This document shows, piece by piece, positions 51,277-62,640 of a stretch of 64,000 nucleotides of DNA. Under the pieces are notes generated by a model, which saw only the letters and a list, made by a program, of their open reading frames with translations, had not been told where the DNA came from and did not search any database. The stretch comes from Stichopus chloronotus (lineage: Eukaryota > Echinodermata > Holothuroidea > Aspidochirotida > Stichopodidae), in NCBI GenBank assembly GCA_021234535.1, contig CM037838.1:15622652-15686651 (forward strand), given 5' to 3'. Within the stretch, counting starts at the first letter, position 1. Each line of letters starts with the position of its first letter. The position numbers and the translations under genes were made by a program.

Positions 51277-54200
51277 TCCTTCTATTATTTATGATGTCAT
51301 TTTCTTATTATTAACTAAGGACACTCCCATTCCGCGAAAATTTACACCCCCGCTCCCAAATAATACGTACATCTATTGTTATGTTACGGTTGACTTCTTT
51401 TTTTTTTTGCGGGGGGGGGGGGGGGTTACAGTCGTGGTATGACAGCCCCTGCAGCGAATATCGAAAACGTTACAGTAGAGAGAGACGTCGTAGAGAGAGA
51501 GATGGACTTTTAACAGAATTAAAAGTCCATCAGAGAGAAAGATCCGATTTGATTTTACGATCAAAGTTTCATTTACTTTATGATTTGACTGGCATACAGA
51601 AATGAATGATGATCAGTTCACAACGATGATTGAATGGTGATAAAATCTACGATGACGATGACAGGGAAGGAGCAAGGAACGGAGACGGTACAATCGGTGA
51701 CACAAGCCTACATCGTTACAAAGATATGTTGACACTTGAACTACACGTCGATTGACAGTGTCGATCTCGTGGTTAACGACGCTTAGCAACCACGTCGAAC
51801 CGCAATGGATCTCGGGATAGGTGATGACGTTGACCAATCAGAATCATGCAGCCTGTATGCAAATCGTTGCCACCCATTAATCAACCAATCCCATAATTCT
51901 TGCCAAATCTGTTAAAGTAACAGAACTTGCGCATCCCATTTCTAATGTTTTTATTGTCCACACTGACTGCTGAAGGGAATAAATAAAGGTTTATAAACTT
52001 GGAAAACACCGGAAACTGAGCGGCTTTCGATATTCTGTGAAACTAAATGAAACAAAGTTTTAATTTTTAAATTTAAAAACACAACCAGTGTCGTTTGACT
52101 CAGATTATGTATGTCAATACGTACGGTAGCCTATGTGGACCATAGATAAAATCAGAATGACGTCTGGGGAATGATAACTAAAACCAAGAAATTTATTGGA
52201 CGTCCTAACTGTATCGTGGCGAAAAGTTTTCTGATTTATTATACCAGGGGATCGATCGTGGGGAGTGAAAAATTGCGCCACCAAAGAAAATGTTGGAAGG
52301 CAAACATAGCTATCCTCCACGAACAAAAACAATGAGGAGGGCAACAAATTACAACATATGTAAACTTTATAAACCTATCTTACGTATAAATATATGCACT
52401 GTCTCGGGCGAAAATGAAATCGAGGGAAGTCTAGGCAGTCAACGACTCACGAGGGCCAAACAGTAAAGATTTTTGTGTAAATCTTTATTTTGATTTTCAG
52501 AGAAATATCTCTATTCTCTTTGTTTGGCAGAACATCAATACCCAGCCATGCTAAAGGTATTTTGCGAAACAGAACGAAACAAGCAGAAATACTTTGGCCG
52601 ATTCAATCTTTTTCAGTTCATTGTGCATTGAGAAGACTAAATCACAATATATCAACACCCACAAATAAAAGTTTCATGGTTAAATTATTTCGTTTCGTTT
52701 TGCAGAATATCCAGGCCCGTATCAAGGGGGTTCGGACGACCCCCCCCCCCCACTCACAAGATCTGGAGTTCCCCTCAGCCTATGATAGTAAGCCTATGTT
52801 AGCAACATATATAACGAGTTTTAATTTGTTGGTCATAATTGTCAGGTAAAATGTTCCCCTTGTGGTCACATTGAGCCCCCCCCCCCCTTCTGACAAAGCT
52901 GCACACTGGCGTGATATCATAAGCCAAACTGAACTTGTATGAACTCTGGGTGAAGCATTGATGTATGGTAGCGCGTAACATTCACTATATACAACACTTT
53001 ACTACATCAAAAGCAACGCTATTTTGACAATTATAAAAAAAAAACAGCTCTCTTTCCTTACACACAGAATTTATTAATGTAAACGTCAGCCTGAGAGTAA
53101 AGTAGCCTACTTTTTAAATGTAAACGCTTTGTAATCTTCACGTACTATCCTAAATGCAGGCCCGCTGGTGTCAGTCATGACAGCCTATCCTAGAAGATAC
53201 AAAGCGATATTTGCTTTATATTTTTCGTATCTGAGGGGAGGGGGGGGGGTGATATTGAGCTATACTTTAAAGAGAGTGATTTAAACTTTTGAGTATTTTC
53301 TTCTATAATGAAGTCGCTATTGTTGCTTTAGACTGTGAAGCAGTGATTTTAAGGGACTGGGGGAGACTGCCCTCAAAACTAGCATTTCATTGTGGAAATT
53401 TGAACTTGATTTGACCTCCAAAGTCACGACAGCTTCGTGCATCTTACACTTAAATACATCAACACTCAACAACCGCAACGTTTAATGTCATAATAACTGC
53501 AGTTACGCAAAGGAAACGAAAAAAGAACAAGAAGACTAAAGACACTATGCTAGGGAATCGTTGACGATATTAGAAGTATATCGAGACAAATCTTATGTCC
53601 CTGTAACAAATCTGACAGCTCCACAGAAACGAAGTAACTAAGATTACAAAACTTCCTCGCACATTACCTGCAATTGCTTTCGTTCGTTTCTCCGATTTCT
53701 TTCCATATAAATAAGTGCATATAAGTTCACGTTTTTAATCCATTACATCTTTATTTTGTCATTCACAATCACTGCTATATTTTCATCACAATAATGATGG
53801 AAGTGAAAAACAAGATTTCCAGTCATTTGCCCAAGAGACGGGGGGGGGGGGGATCATCCACCCCACCGTCTCCTTTGATGGGCCAATAATTTTCTGCTAA
53901 TTTTTGCTTCTTTAAAAATTGTTTGGTGACTTATATGTTGCACCAAACTAAAATATTTTCGCAGTACCCGCTCAAATTTAATTCACCTGGGCGTCCATAA
54001 AGGTCAGCCTCAAATTGGCGTTCACTAAATGGTGCGGAGGAGGCGCCAGTCCATGATGGAGGTAGGCGCAAGGCCCAGACAAAAAAAAGTTACTTCATTG
54101 AACGTTGTGCAATGTATGTAGATTGGGCATATCGAGACAGCATAAATTAAAAGGCAGTATCTATAACAAACCCAGGGTACGCATGAGAGTTTAGAAAGTT

Positions 54201-54399
54201 GACCCTGGGAGTTGATACTGACTCCCTGCAGGTTGATCTAACCAGGGAGCTGTCATTTAGAAGGAGATGAAAGGCTTTGAGGTACAAGTACTGACCGCCA
54301 AGGGTCAGTCAGTAATCTGTCTTTTGTATTGTTATTGGCAACTTCTATTACAAGGCTTCTATCTGATTAGGAAATAAACACAATATGGTATTTGTCGTC
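51277..54399. other. Non-coding sequence with several G or C homopolymers
   Basis: Holds homopolymer runs at 51411-51425, 52740-52751, 52876-52887 and 53840-53852, often next to T or A runs or at apparent ends of small repeats (for example CAGGCCCGTATCAAGGGGG near 52711). No gene supported. The 119-codon frame at 52490-52849 starts without ATG and crosses a C run. Confidence 0.45.
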
Positions 54400-55696
54400 T
54401 GTTACAGGTTGCAGAAATAGGTGGTGTCCTAACTGACGAAGCATTGGCAATTGTCGGGGAACATAAATCTTGTGCCAGTGTCGCGTATTACATTATAACA
54501 TTTCATATGCCATGTTTAAAATATGCAAAATAATTCGAAAATAGCCATTTCATGACATTTCCATGAACATCTCATTTAGTTGTCAAAAAATAATTAGACT
54601 TCTGCCTATTCAGGTTGGTTCATGTCGCCATCCAATAACAGCCCCTAGCTGCTGTTCTGATGCACCAGTATATCTTGATTTAGAAGAGACAACCAGTCGT
54701 TTTGACTTATGATCCAGTGGTTCTGACTTGAGCGTCTTCAATCTCCTCGGCATTAAACCATTGTTTTACGTAATCTTTTCCATGGCCGGGTATAATCAGG
54801 TCCGAATAACGGTTACTCGGATGATTGGATATATGATGAAAAAGAGAATGAGTGTCTAAAGGTAATAGTCACTACTTATTCATGGACACTCTTATTTCAG
54901 GGGCAATAATCTAATAGATTTACGACAGATTAAACTTTCAGTTGCCTCTCCTTCCAAATGATTGTTCCCTAATCGAATGAGACTCAATCCTTTGTATTGG
55001 ATGAAAAGCTCATTCGTCGATTGGAGGTTGATGCTACTAACAGTCGCTAACAATAAAACTTAACTGTCAACTAAGTAAAGGTAACTCCCATTAATTAGTT
55101 TACGTTTGGAAAACTAGGTTTCTACAGGTGACAAGTTTGTGATAAATAGAAGGAAATAAAAAGATAAAATTTAAAGTTAAAAAAATAGGATATTTCATCG
55201 AAATGACATACCATTGACTGACGTCTTCAACAGTTGGATGTAATGTCACGTGATTACTCCACCTGACGTTGAACCAATTGATGGTGCACTGATAATGGAG
55301 GACATGCGTAGTCGCAGTACACATCTTACAAGAGCTCTTGCACTTTCCTCTTTCACATTGGGTATAAGTATGTGACATTTTACTTAGTTTTTTTTCGACA
55401 TTAGTCGCGAGGCGGAAAAGTACACAAAGTATGAATATTTTTAAACTCCGTTTCCAATTTGGGATATTATACTGTATCAACATCACAGGTCCAAGAAATT
55501 AAAAAGGGACTAAAAGTTGTAGAAAGTCTTTCATTTTTATATTTTGTTATTGATAGAAAATTTTATAAATCCAACCCTCATAAAAAAATGATTGGTACTT
55601 CATTTCAATGATTCAGCTTTGATCAATTAAAGAAAAGACAGTTGTTTATATGTTGTTGGTACATTGTTGGGCAAACTGACCGGTCATACCAAATGT
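54400..55696. other. Sequence without supported genes
   Basis: A minus frame at 55100-55486 contains a cysteine-rich middle part and a donor-like GGTATGTC, but no clear acceptor or family match. An acceptor-like CTGTTACAG at 54410 is followed by a 40-codon open stretch. Neither is strong enough to call. Confidence 0.4.
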
Positions 55697-55801
55697 TGCT
55701 TTCTTTCTTTCTTTTTTCTCCACCCTTTTCTTTCTTTCTCCTTTTCTTTCTTTCTTTCTTACTTTCTTTCTTTCTTACTTTCTTTCTTTCTTTCTTTCTT
55801 G
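55697..55801 (+). repeat. (CTTT)n microsatellite
   Basis: TTTC/CTTT tetranucleotide units with CTCCACCC and TTAC interruptions, ending before GTACAAATT. Confidence 0.95.
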
Positions 55802-56160
55802 TACAAATTATATAGAACTGAGATGGAACTGATTTTCGTCCGTATTTTCCGTTACGATTTATTTTCTCATCACGTCTTTATTTCTTTCTTGTATTAAATT
55901 AGCATCATAAATATAAAAAAGTAGATAACCTAACATAGAATGCTTGCTGTTTCAATTGTATTTGGGTCAATATTGTATAGTTATAGACTATTTAATTTCT
56001 CGTACATTTTAACGGTAGGATTACACATTTTCAGGTTATACTATGGAATAACATTAGGTCCTATTTTGGCCGTTCTGTACCTGGTAAGACCGTCTGCAGC
56101 GGTAACGCCCGAAACACACACGCTGAGTATTTTCTACGGTGGTCTGTAACTGTTTCTATC

Positions 56161-56445
56161 ATATAAGAGGTACGTTTTCGGGCTTGGAACGGTCGATTCT
56201 TAAATAAGCATGTCTATTATGAAATAGACACATTTTTGGTAACAATTGAAAATATCAGCGATTGGGATCTAATTTACAAAAAAACGTAAAGTTATAGCCT
56301 TATCAAATTGTCACATTTTGGCCAAAATCTGCCACAATTTTTTATTTACCTCCATTTGGGAGATTTTTCTGTAAGCGTTGAGAAATGATCAATCCTACGT
56401 GATATTGTATTGGAGGCTTTACTGAGTACTGTCTGGATAAAGTTA
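56161..56445 (+). repeat. Isolated diverged satellite fragment, forward
   Basis: Matches about a third of the satellite unit in order: TTTTCGGGCTTGGAACGG, AATAGACACATTTTTGGTAAC, AATTGAAAATATC, GTTATAGCCTTATCAAATT, TTTTGGCCAAAATCTGC, AGCGTTGAGAAATGA and TATTGTATTGGAGGCTTTA. The phrase ACGGTCGATTC followed by AAATAAGCAT is shared with the decayed array edge (34814-34834), not with main-type units. Confidence 0.88.
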
Positions 56446-57809
56446 AAGTATACAGGTTTAGATGGGTAAAGGTGGTATGCTAATATCATCTAGAACTAGA
56501 TAAGACCCCATAACTCCACCAGGTGTTGCAACGCTCTGTTAGTGATTTCGCCACCTATTCTCAACCCTAAAAAAGAATAAAAACAAAAAAAGTGTCCCCA
56601 ATGCTTATATTTACGTCATTTATAAAGTCTTGGGAATTAAGTACATCAAGAATTTCATCATAGAAGTGTTAAGGACGGTTTTCTTCCATCAACTCTTTAC
56701 CAGAAGGGACAGGGGACTTGTAAAAGTCCTACAACCCTTTCTATTTTCATATGAATATAAATATTCCATCGTCTTCATTTGTTGCTTAAAATGTTAAAAT
56801 GTACCTAAAATGTCAAAGATTCCAAAAATACATCTCACCGAGCTAACGATATAAATTCCAATTATCCAATTTCTATCTTCACATGAAATTCCTAAGCCGA
56901 AGTATAAAATTTTGAAATTTTATGTCCTCGAATTAAAATGGAACTTTGAACTTTCTTGCAACTTTCGCCATGGACAGCATTAATTCAAAATCATGGTACA
57001 GTAGTAATAAATTCCTCCCAATCCTCAACAACCCCCCCACCACCCCTCGCACTTCTTTGTTTCTGGAGGGACCCCATGCAGAACATTCACCACAATTTCG
57101 AAAAAAAGATACAAAAAACTTGAAAAAATTTGAATGATTACTTTTCTTTTGTGTTTATTGGATGACACGAATCATTATCCTAATATTGACCGAATAACAC
57201 CTTCATCTTAATGATTGGTGTTCAATTATTTATCAACCGTGTTATGGGCATTAATATACAGGTTTGCGGTATTTTGTAACAGATTAAATTTGGTGTTGAA
57301 CCCATGCTCCATACTGTCGATTTACTTCACACGTAGAACACCTGGACTGGTTACGTCATAGTATAGCACACGCATACTAGATTATCCAAAAAAAAAAATG
57401 TAATTTAGAAATATTTTATATCCTATGTGATCAAGGTATATGAGTTTCCTGTTGATAATAATATGTGCTATTTTCAACCATTTTGTTATCTTTATCATTT
57501 TTGTTTTAATTCCATTATCAGATTTATCCGGTCGTTTCGGGGTTTTTAATTGATTTCTTAACAAACACACTGGAAATGTAGTCGGTTTTGTTACTTTTGC
57601 TCTTCGTTAACTAAACTAGGTGTTGCGATTGAATTATGAAATAAGTGTGGTTTCCATATACGTACGCCGATCGACCTAACATTTGTATTATTGTGTGAAT
57701 CCCGGTTCAAGGGACATTATAAGATGAATGGTACCCATAAAAAGATGAAAAAAAAAAGAAGAAAAGATGAATGGTAACCCTCTCTTAATAACCTCTTTGT
57801 TTGTTTCAG
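56446..57809. other. Sequence upstream of the transmembrane exon, no exon recognised
   Basis: AT-rich. A pyrimidine tract and TTTGTTTCAG acceptor close it at 57809. I see no convincing first exon here. Confidence 0.4.
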
Positions 57810-57996
57810 ACTCTCTTTCCCATGCACAGAGTGGGAGGAACAACGAAATCAGTTGGAACCGAAATTTCAACAATATCAGGAAGACAGTCGAATTATCGTA
57901 GATATGAAGGACAGTCAACTATTTGTTTAATCTTTCTGCTCATAATCCTTATCCTACTTATTGCTGCTATTGCCGTACCGCTGGTCTTTGCATTGT
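57810..57996 (+). CDS. Internal or first coding exon with a transmembrane helix
   Basis: A 187-base exon candidate lies between a good acceptor (CTTTGTTTGTTTCAG) and a consensus donor (T|GTGAGTAT). It encodes about 62 residues: a short polar, basic part (MHRVGGTTKSVGTE, then SGRQSNYRRYEGQ) followed by a long hydrophobic helix (STICLIFLLIILILLIAAIA, then VPLVFAL). An ATG is available at 57822. Basic residues before the helix fit the positive-inside rule for a type II protein with its N-terminus in the cytoplasm. It ends in phase 1, which fits the mini-exon at 59756. The family is not recognised. The rest of the protein, probably extracellular domains, would lie further 3'. Confidence 0.55.
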
Positions 57997-59755
57997 GTGA
58001 GTATTACATTTGTGCATGTCCTATTGTTTATTTTCATCGCTGTTGACCAACAAGTTACGCTGCCTAACCCCACCCCCACCCACGCCGTAACTGCGACCAG
58101 AATTCAAGCAAGTATTCAGGATTACATGATAATGAAACATTTAATTGTGAGACAACATAATATAATTTTCCCTTTTGTTTCATGACTAATTCCAAAATAT
58201 CCTTATAAATTACAAACTGACCCATTTCCGTCCCACACCTATAATGATGACAAATTTTCTGATACACCATTGCAATGAGACTGCCTTTTCAGTTATTATT
58301 AGCCTTTCCATTAGCTTTGTAATTATAAGTCTTTTGTCAGTGATTGTACAATTGGTAGCTCATAGATCACAATATGTCCCTTTCATTTTGAAGTCAATCA
58401 TTGTTTAATGTAGCTGGGTTTGGTGGCCTACTGGCCAAGAATAGGCATCCCATGAAAAGTCCCCTTTTCTACTTCGTGGCCCTTCCCCTCCCCCTTCTAT
58501 TGTGTGCTTAAGATACCCATGTGTGAGGCTGAGGGAAACTGGGCCGCTGAAAATCTTCCGCCCACTCCACATTTTCATAAAATGTTGCTTTTATTGAAGA
58601 CTTTTAGCAACTACTTCAAAATTTAAAAAAAAGTTAAAACGGCATCATACAACTTAATTAACAATATTAAAAAAAAAGTGAATAGCCAATGGAAAGCGCC
58701 TCCAATGACACCGAAAAGTTGTTTTTACCCAAATCGAAACTATGAGGCCCTCCTCCCGTTCATGTCTCCACCCTTTCTTACAAAATCTTTTTGTTTTCAA
58801 ACTTCAAACTTTCCTCTTGGAAATATGTTGTCACGTCCAGAAGATGACTCACCATAGCTGTATGTTCGATTTACACCTTTAATGTCCTCAAAGTTACATA
58901 AGCTCACAATACATCATCTGTATCACTTACCCCTATGGTATCGAATGGTTATGGTGACTGTATACGGTGTAGAAAAAAAAAATGACGGAAAACTTGTTGT
59001 TTTATGTATGGGAATTACTCAATTATAGACGCCATGAGTTTCAACCAAGACTATATGTTATCTCACTCTTACTTAACGATGATAGTATACCGACAAATAA
59101 AATCTTATCGAGAATATATGGCAGTATGACGTTTTGACTTTCAAAGGCCTAGTGCTTATATATTCCAGAATGTAAGGGAAGATATAGAGGCCGAGAGATT
59201 TCATGAAATCATTACTAGGATAGATGGGAAATTTACTCTCTCATTCACAAAGTGGGAGAATGGGGTAGCTCGAAAACTAAGAGGGAATGTATTCACTCTA
59301 AAGAAATAAGAATGACAAGAGAGAGTAACAATTCTTACGTCTTTAATTCTCAGTATTCATTTTTAATTTTTGGAGTCATCGCTAATCTCTTTTTTGGGGG
59401 GATTTAGTAGTGTGTACAAACTCGAAAGTCATCTTGAGACAAAGTTCATAGTCTTCTAATTCATAGTCTAACTTGGCAAGCAGAACGCCATACATCGTCC
59501 GAGTACGGTACAACGTAATTTAATTTGGTGTTGATGCTAGCTGGCTATGTTGACTTCACGTACATAAAATTGATAATATAATCACATAAACTGTTTTAGA
59601 TATATAGCGGTCTAATGTCGCTGTCAGCTTAGCACATCTTCAACAACTGGACGTTACTGGAATGGGTATGAGGCTGAGTGGACTATTGCTTTCCTTGTTT
59701 TCAATCTTTCTAAAGACTTTTATTTTTAAAGACTTCATTTTGTATTTTGATTCAG
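57997..59755 (+). other. Predicted intron between the transmembrane exon and the mini-exon
   Basis: Starts GTGAGT and ends TTTTGATTCAG. No other coding element was seen inside. It includes AT-rich sequence and a stretch of GAGAGAGTAA/TTACTCTC words near 59230-59330. Confidence 0.45.
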
Positions 59756-59794
59756 CACAACCAAAAGCAGAGGAACCGACAAAAGCTCCAGATG
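59756..59794 (+). CDS. 39-base mini-exon, proline/charge-rich stalk
   Basis: Lies between acceptor TTTGATTCAG and donor GATG|GTGAGT. It is a symmetric exon: entering in phase 1 from the transmembrane exon, it reads S-QPKAEEPTKAPD and leaves in phase 1. A short Pro/Lys/Glu linker directly after a membrane helix is what a stalk would look like. An alternative is a first exon starting at ATG 59662, reading without splicing through a signal-like MGMRLSGLLLSLFSIF into the same frame. Both models use the same donor. Later exons were not found. Confidence 0.5.
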
Positions 59795-60407
59795 GTGAGT
59801 CATTATCTCGTCAAAAAACAACCCCCCCCCCCCGGCTATACTAAGATCTGTATAGTTAATGATGCAAATATATGCTGGCTAATTTGAATAAATATTACCA
59901 AATTTCACATTTACGTTATACGTTACTTATATGTAGTATATTACAATTTAGAAACTTCAACGAAAGTTACGGTCAAAACTATTTTTGTCATGGAAAACAT
60001 AGCTACACACTTACCTTAGAGTGATCAGGGTAGATACACGGCAGTGTACTTAATTAATGCCTTACACCAAACGATGATCTACAATTGACATTTTGACATT
60101 TGTAATTTCCGGTAACTATACTTTTAGCATCCTTGGAAATATCGCTTTCAGTGCCGTAGCTAGATTCGTATCTTTAAAGGGGTGTAAAGGTCAAGAATTC
60201 CGATTGGCTGGAGGTTTTTTTTTCAACTGACTGGCGACCCCTCCCCGATGGTATCGGACACTAGGAGTACCTTATCAGGGGGGGGGAGCCCAGAATAAAA
60301 CGAACGTGTGAAGTCTTAACGAAAAGGGTATACTATTAGGCTCGGCGGAACGAAAAGAAATGAAGGAGGAGTTAGTGGTTGAGAAGTTAGTTGTAAATGG
60401 CAGGATC

Positions 60408-60545
60408 TAAGCGGAGCGCCACCGTCAGTTGGCGCAGAGCGAAATGAAAATTTTTGGTTTTCGAATCCCCCTCCAGGTGACAAATAACGGCATTTCGTGT
60501 GTACTTGAGCTCCATGTAACCAACCTTGAAACAGGAATGTAATGT
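60408..60545 (+). repeat. Dispersed repeat, copy 1 of a direct pair
   Basis: Shares GCGGAGCGCCAC, GTTGGCGC, then ACGGCATTTCGTGTG or ACGGCGTTTTCCTTGTG, and CATGTAACCAACCTTGAAACAGG with the copy at 61069. The GCGCCA / TGGCGC words can pair as a short stem. The family is unknown. Confidence 0.65.
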
Positions 60546-61068
60546 TCAGGTTTCTACTGAATAACTTTTATTCTTAAAGTTACTGAAAATATCACTCAAG
60601 ACAAAGAGATGGAGAGTGTAGTTATATATGTGTGTATTCAACAAGATCTGAAATCACTCTGATAAACAACATGCATAGATACAAAGGGATGGAATCTTAA
60701 GAGGCATGCAAGGAGAACAAAGGGATCCTTCCTTCAACTAAGGAGGATACAACTAATGAGTCATTGGTGAACTTTAAGCTGTCCTTTTGGACTGCTCCAT
60801 TATGTTACTAGGGATACAGTACACATCATTACAAGGAATGTCATGTCTGGAAATTCCTCAAAGTCATGTGAAGAAAATCAATCTATAAAAATAAATGGTA
60901 TTACATATCAGTAATTGGTTCGAGCTGATACAAGATTTAAACAGAATTATGCTTCCGCTTTTACATTTTCAATGAACAGTAGTCAAATATTTGAGGCTGC
61001 AAACACAGGCACTGGGACAGAGATCATTTGTCACAATTTTGTTTGATATAGGCTACTGATTAGTGGAA

Positions 61069-61250
61069 TATGCGGAGCGCCACTTTGGTTGGCGCTTAGG
61101 AATCAAGGAAATTTTGTGTTTTACCAGAGAGGTGCAATATTACACCTCCCTGGTTTTATGTACTCCTCGGGTAGCCGGTTGCAAACGGCGTTTTCCTTGT
61201 GTTCTAATGGTTACATGTATCCAACCTTAAAACAGGGCATGAAATCATGA
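61069..61250 (+). repeat. Dispersed repeat, copy 2, with a strong internal hairpin
   Basis: Same family and orientation as 60408-60545, about 660 bp downstream. It carries ACCAGAGAGGTG (61123-61134) and CACCTCCCTGGT (61143-61154), which pair at 11 of 12 positions around an 8-base loop. The first copy keeps only part of this arm (CCTCCAGGTG). Confidence 0.65.
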
Positions 61251-62181
61251 ATGATTTCGAAAAAAAAAAAAAAACTTTGAGTGTTGTAGGCGGGGGGGGG
61301 GGGGGTAAGCTTCTTTTACCAGGGCACTACAAAGGTCTGGTAATGTGGTAAACATATTGCCTATACGTAGTCATTGAGTTGATATTTATCACAATAAAAT
61401 ATCGCAATACAATATTTGGTACATTTTATGCCATAAAATGTGCTACACTCAGTGAGATATGAACAATTTCAATTTTTTATGGCAGATTTAATTTTGCGAT
61501 ATCGTATCTCTAACGTTTTTTTTTTTTGTGGGGGGGGGGAGATCCCCTTTGTCACTACCTCCTTGACATCGCACTACATAGAAATACAATCTCATGAGTA
61601 GGTTGAGTGCCCTTTTTCAACATAATGTACTTTCCGCCTTGCCTGTATGTCATTGTCATTGTCAACCAACCTGCCTACGTAGATCGAGCCGCCTATATCT
61701 AAAACTGTTAACAGTAGTCATCTGTTAATGTCACGCTCTTATTGATACAATTTAAGGAAAGAATCCTGAAGGCTTTCAAGTAATTGATGTTCAATCAAAC
61801 CCGCCTTTTTCTGATATTGGCGGACAATTCAATGAGTACATGTCTCAACATGAAAGGACGACGTTTGCTAGTGTAGCATTGGTTTGCTAGTACTGTACAT
61901 CATGTGCGTGATTGTTCATTCTTTCAGCTGAATAGGTGATTGATATAGAATAGTGCATTATGTTTTCGTTGCTAGCGAGACCCGACTTTCGAATATTAAA
62001 TTTTAGTACTCGTGCAAATCGAATTGAAGTTGGCCTTACCATTGGTTTTCAATCCAATTATGGACTTATTCATGTGACCTTCCACAATCTTCACATAAAA
62101 TGGAGTATTTTCAGGAAAGTGCATCGTCCTACAGTATTTTGTAATAAATGTTAAGTCGAGTTCATGAATTTGCAAGTATAG

Positions 62182-62640
62182 GTGCCAATACAAGAACCGG
62201 TTTCACGAATCGTCATCACATTTGCTGCGTGTACAGTATATCATGATTTACTTTACAATACGGTACGTGCTACAGGCCTACATTCCGACAGCTTCAACAG
62301 GAAGCAATGCCATGTTGGTAATATTAATTCAGACACTAAGTACATGGTGTCTGGTGTACAGTACCACAGGGGTCAATCTTAGGACCAGAACTACCCATTT
62401 TATATATTAAAATAATGGTGTTTGCTCAGAATCAAAGATTATGAAATTTGTTATTTTGCTGATGACACCAATAGATTTTGTTCTAGTGATGATGCTACAG
62501 TATGTACTGTACATTAGTAAGTGCAAAACTTCATTGGCCAGCTAAGTATCTGGTTCAATGTTTACAAGCTTTCCTTTAATGCTGACAACTCATTGTGGTA
62601 CAACTATACAATACCCCACCTGAAACGATTTTCACTGCAC
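62182..62640 (+). pseudogene. Decayed non-LTR retrotransposon (LINE) reverse transcriptase fragment
   Basis: Typical RT blocks appear in order but in different frames. LHSDSFNRKQ followed by NSDTKYMVSGV (62278-62358) matches the stretch before the RT B-type motif. PQGSILGP (62364-62387) follows after five extra bases. A further frame change leads to FADDTN (62455-62472), the catalytic Asp-Asp box. After it, LSIWFNVYKLSFN (about 62540-62590) matches the usual WF..NKLSLN region. These features are those of CR1/Jockey-like LINEs. No endonuclease, start or 3' end was found. The copy is dead, broken by frameshifts and a stop. Confidence 0.85.

Noticed and set aside
52490..52849. 119-codon plus frame
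   Set aside because: Starts at TTG, runs through a C homopolymer and a small repeat; no domain seen.
55100..55486. Cysteine-containing 128-codon minus frame
   Set aside because: A donor-like site exists but there is no clear acceptor, no ATG at the start and no family resemblance; left uncalled.
60150..60290. CAGTGCCGTAGCTAG start as a DNA transposon end
   Set aside because: No matching inverted terminus or target duplication could be found nearby.
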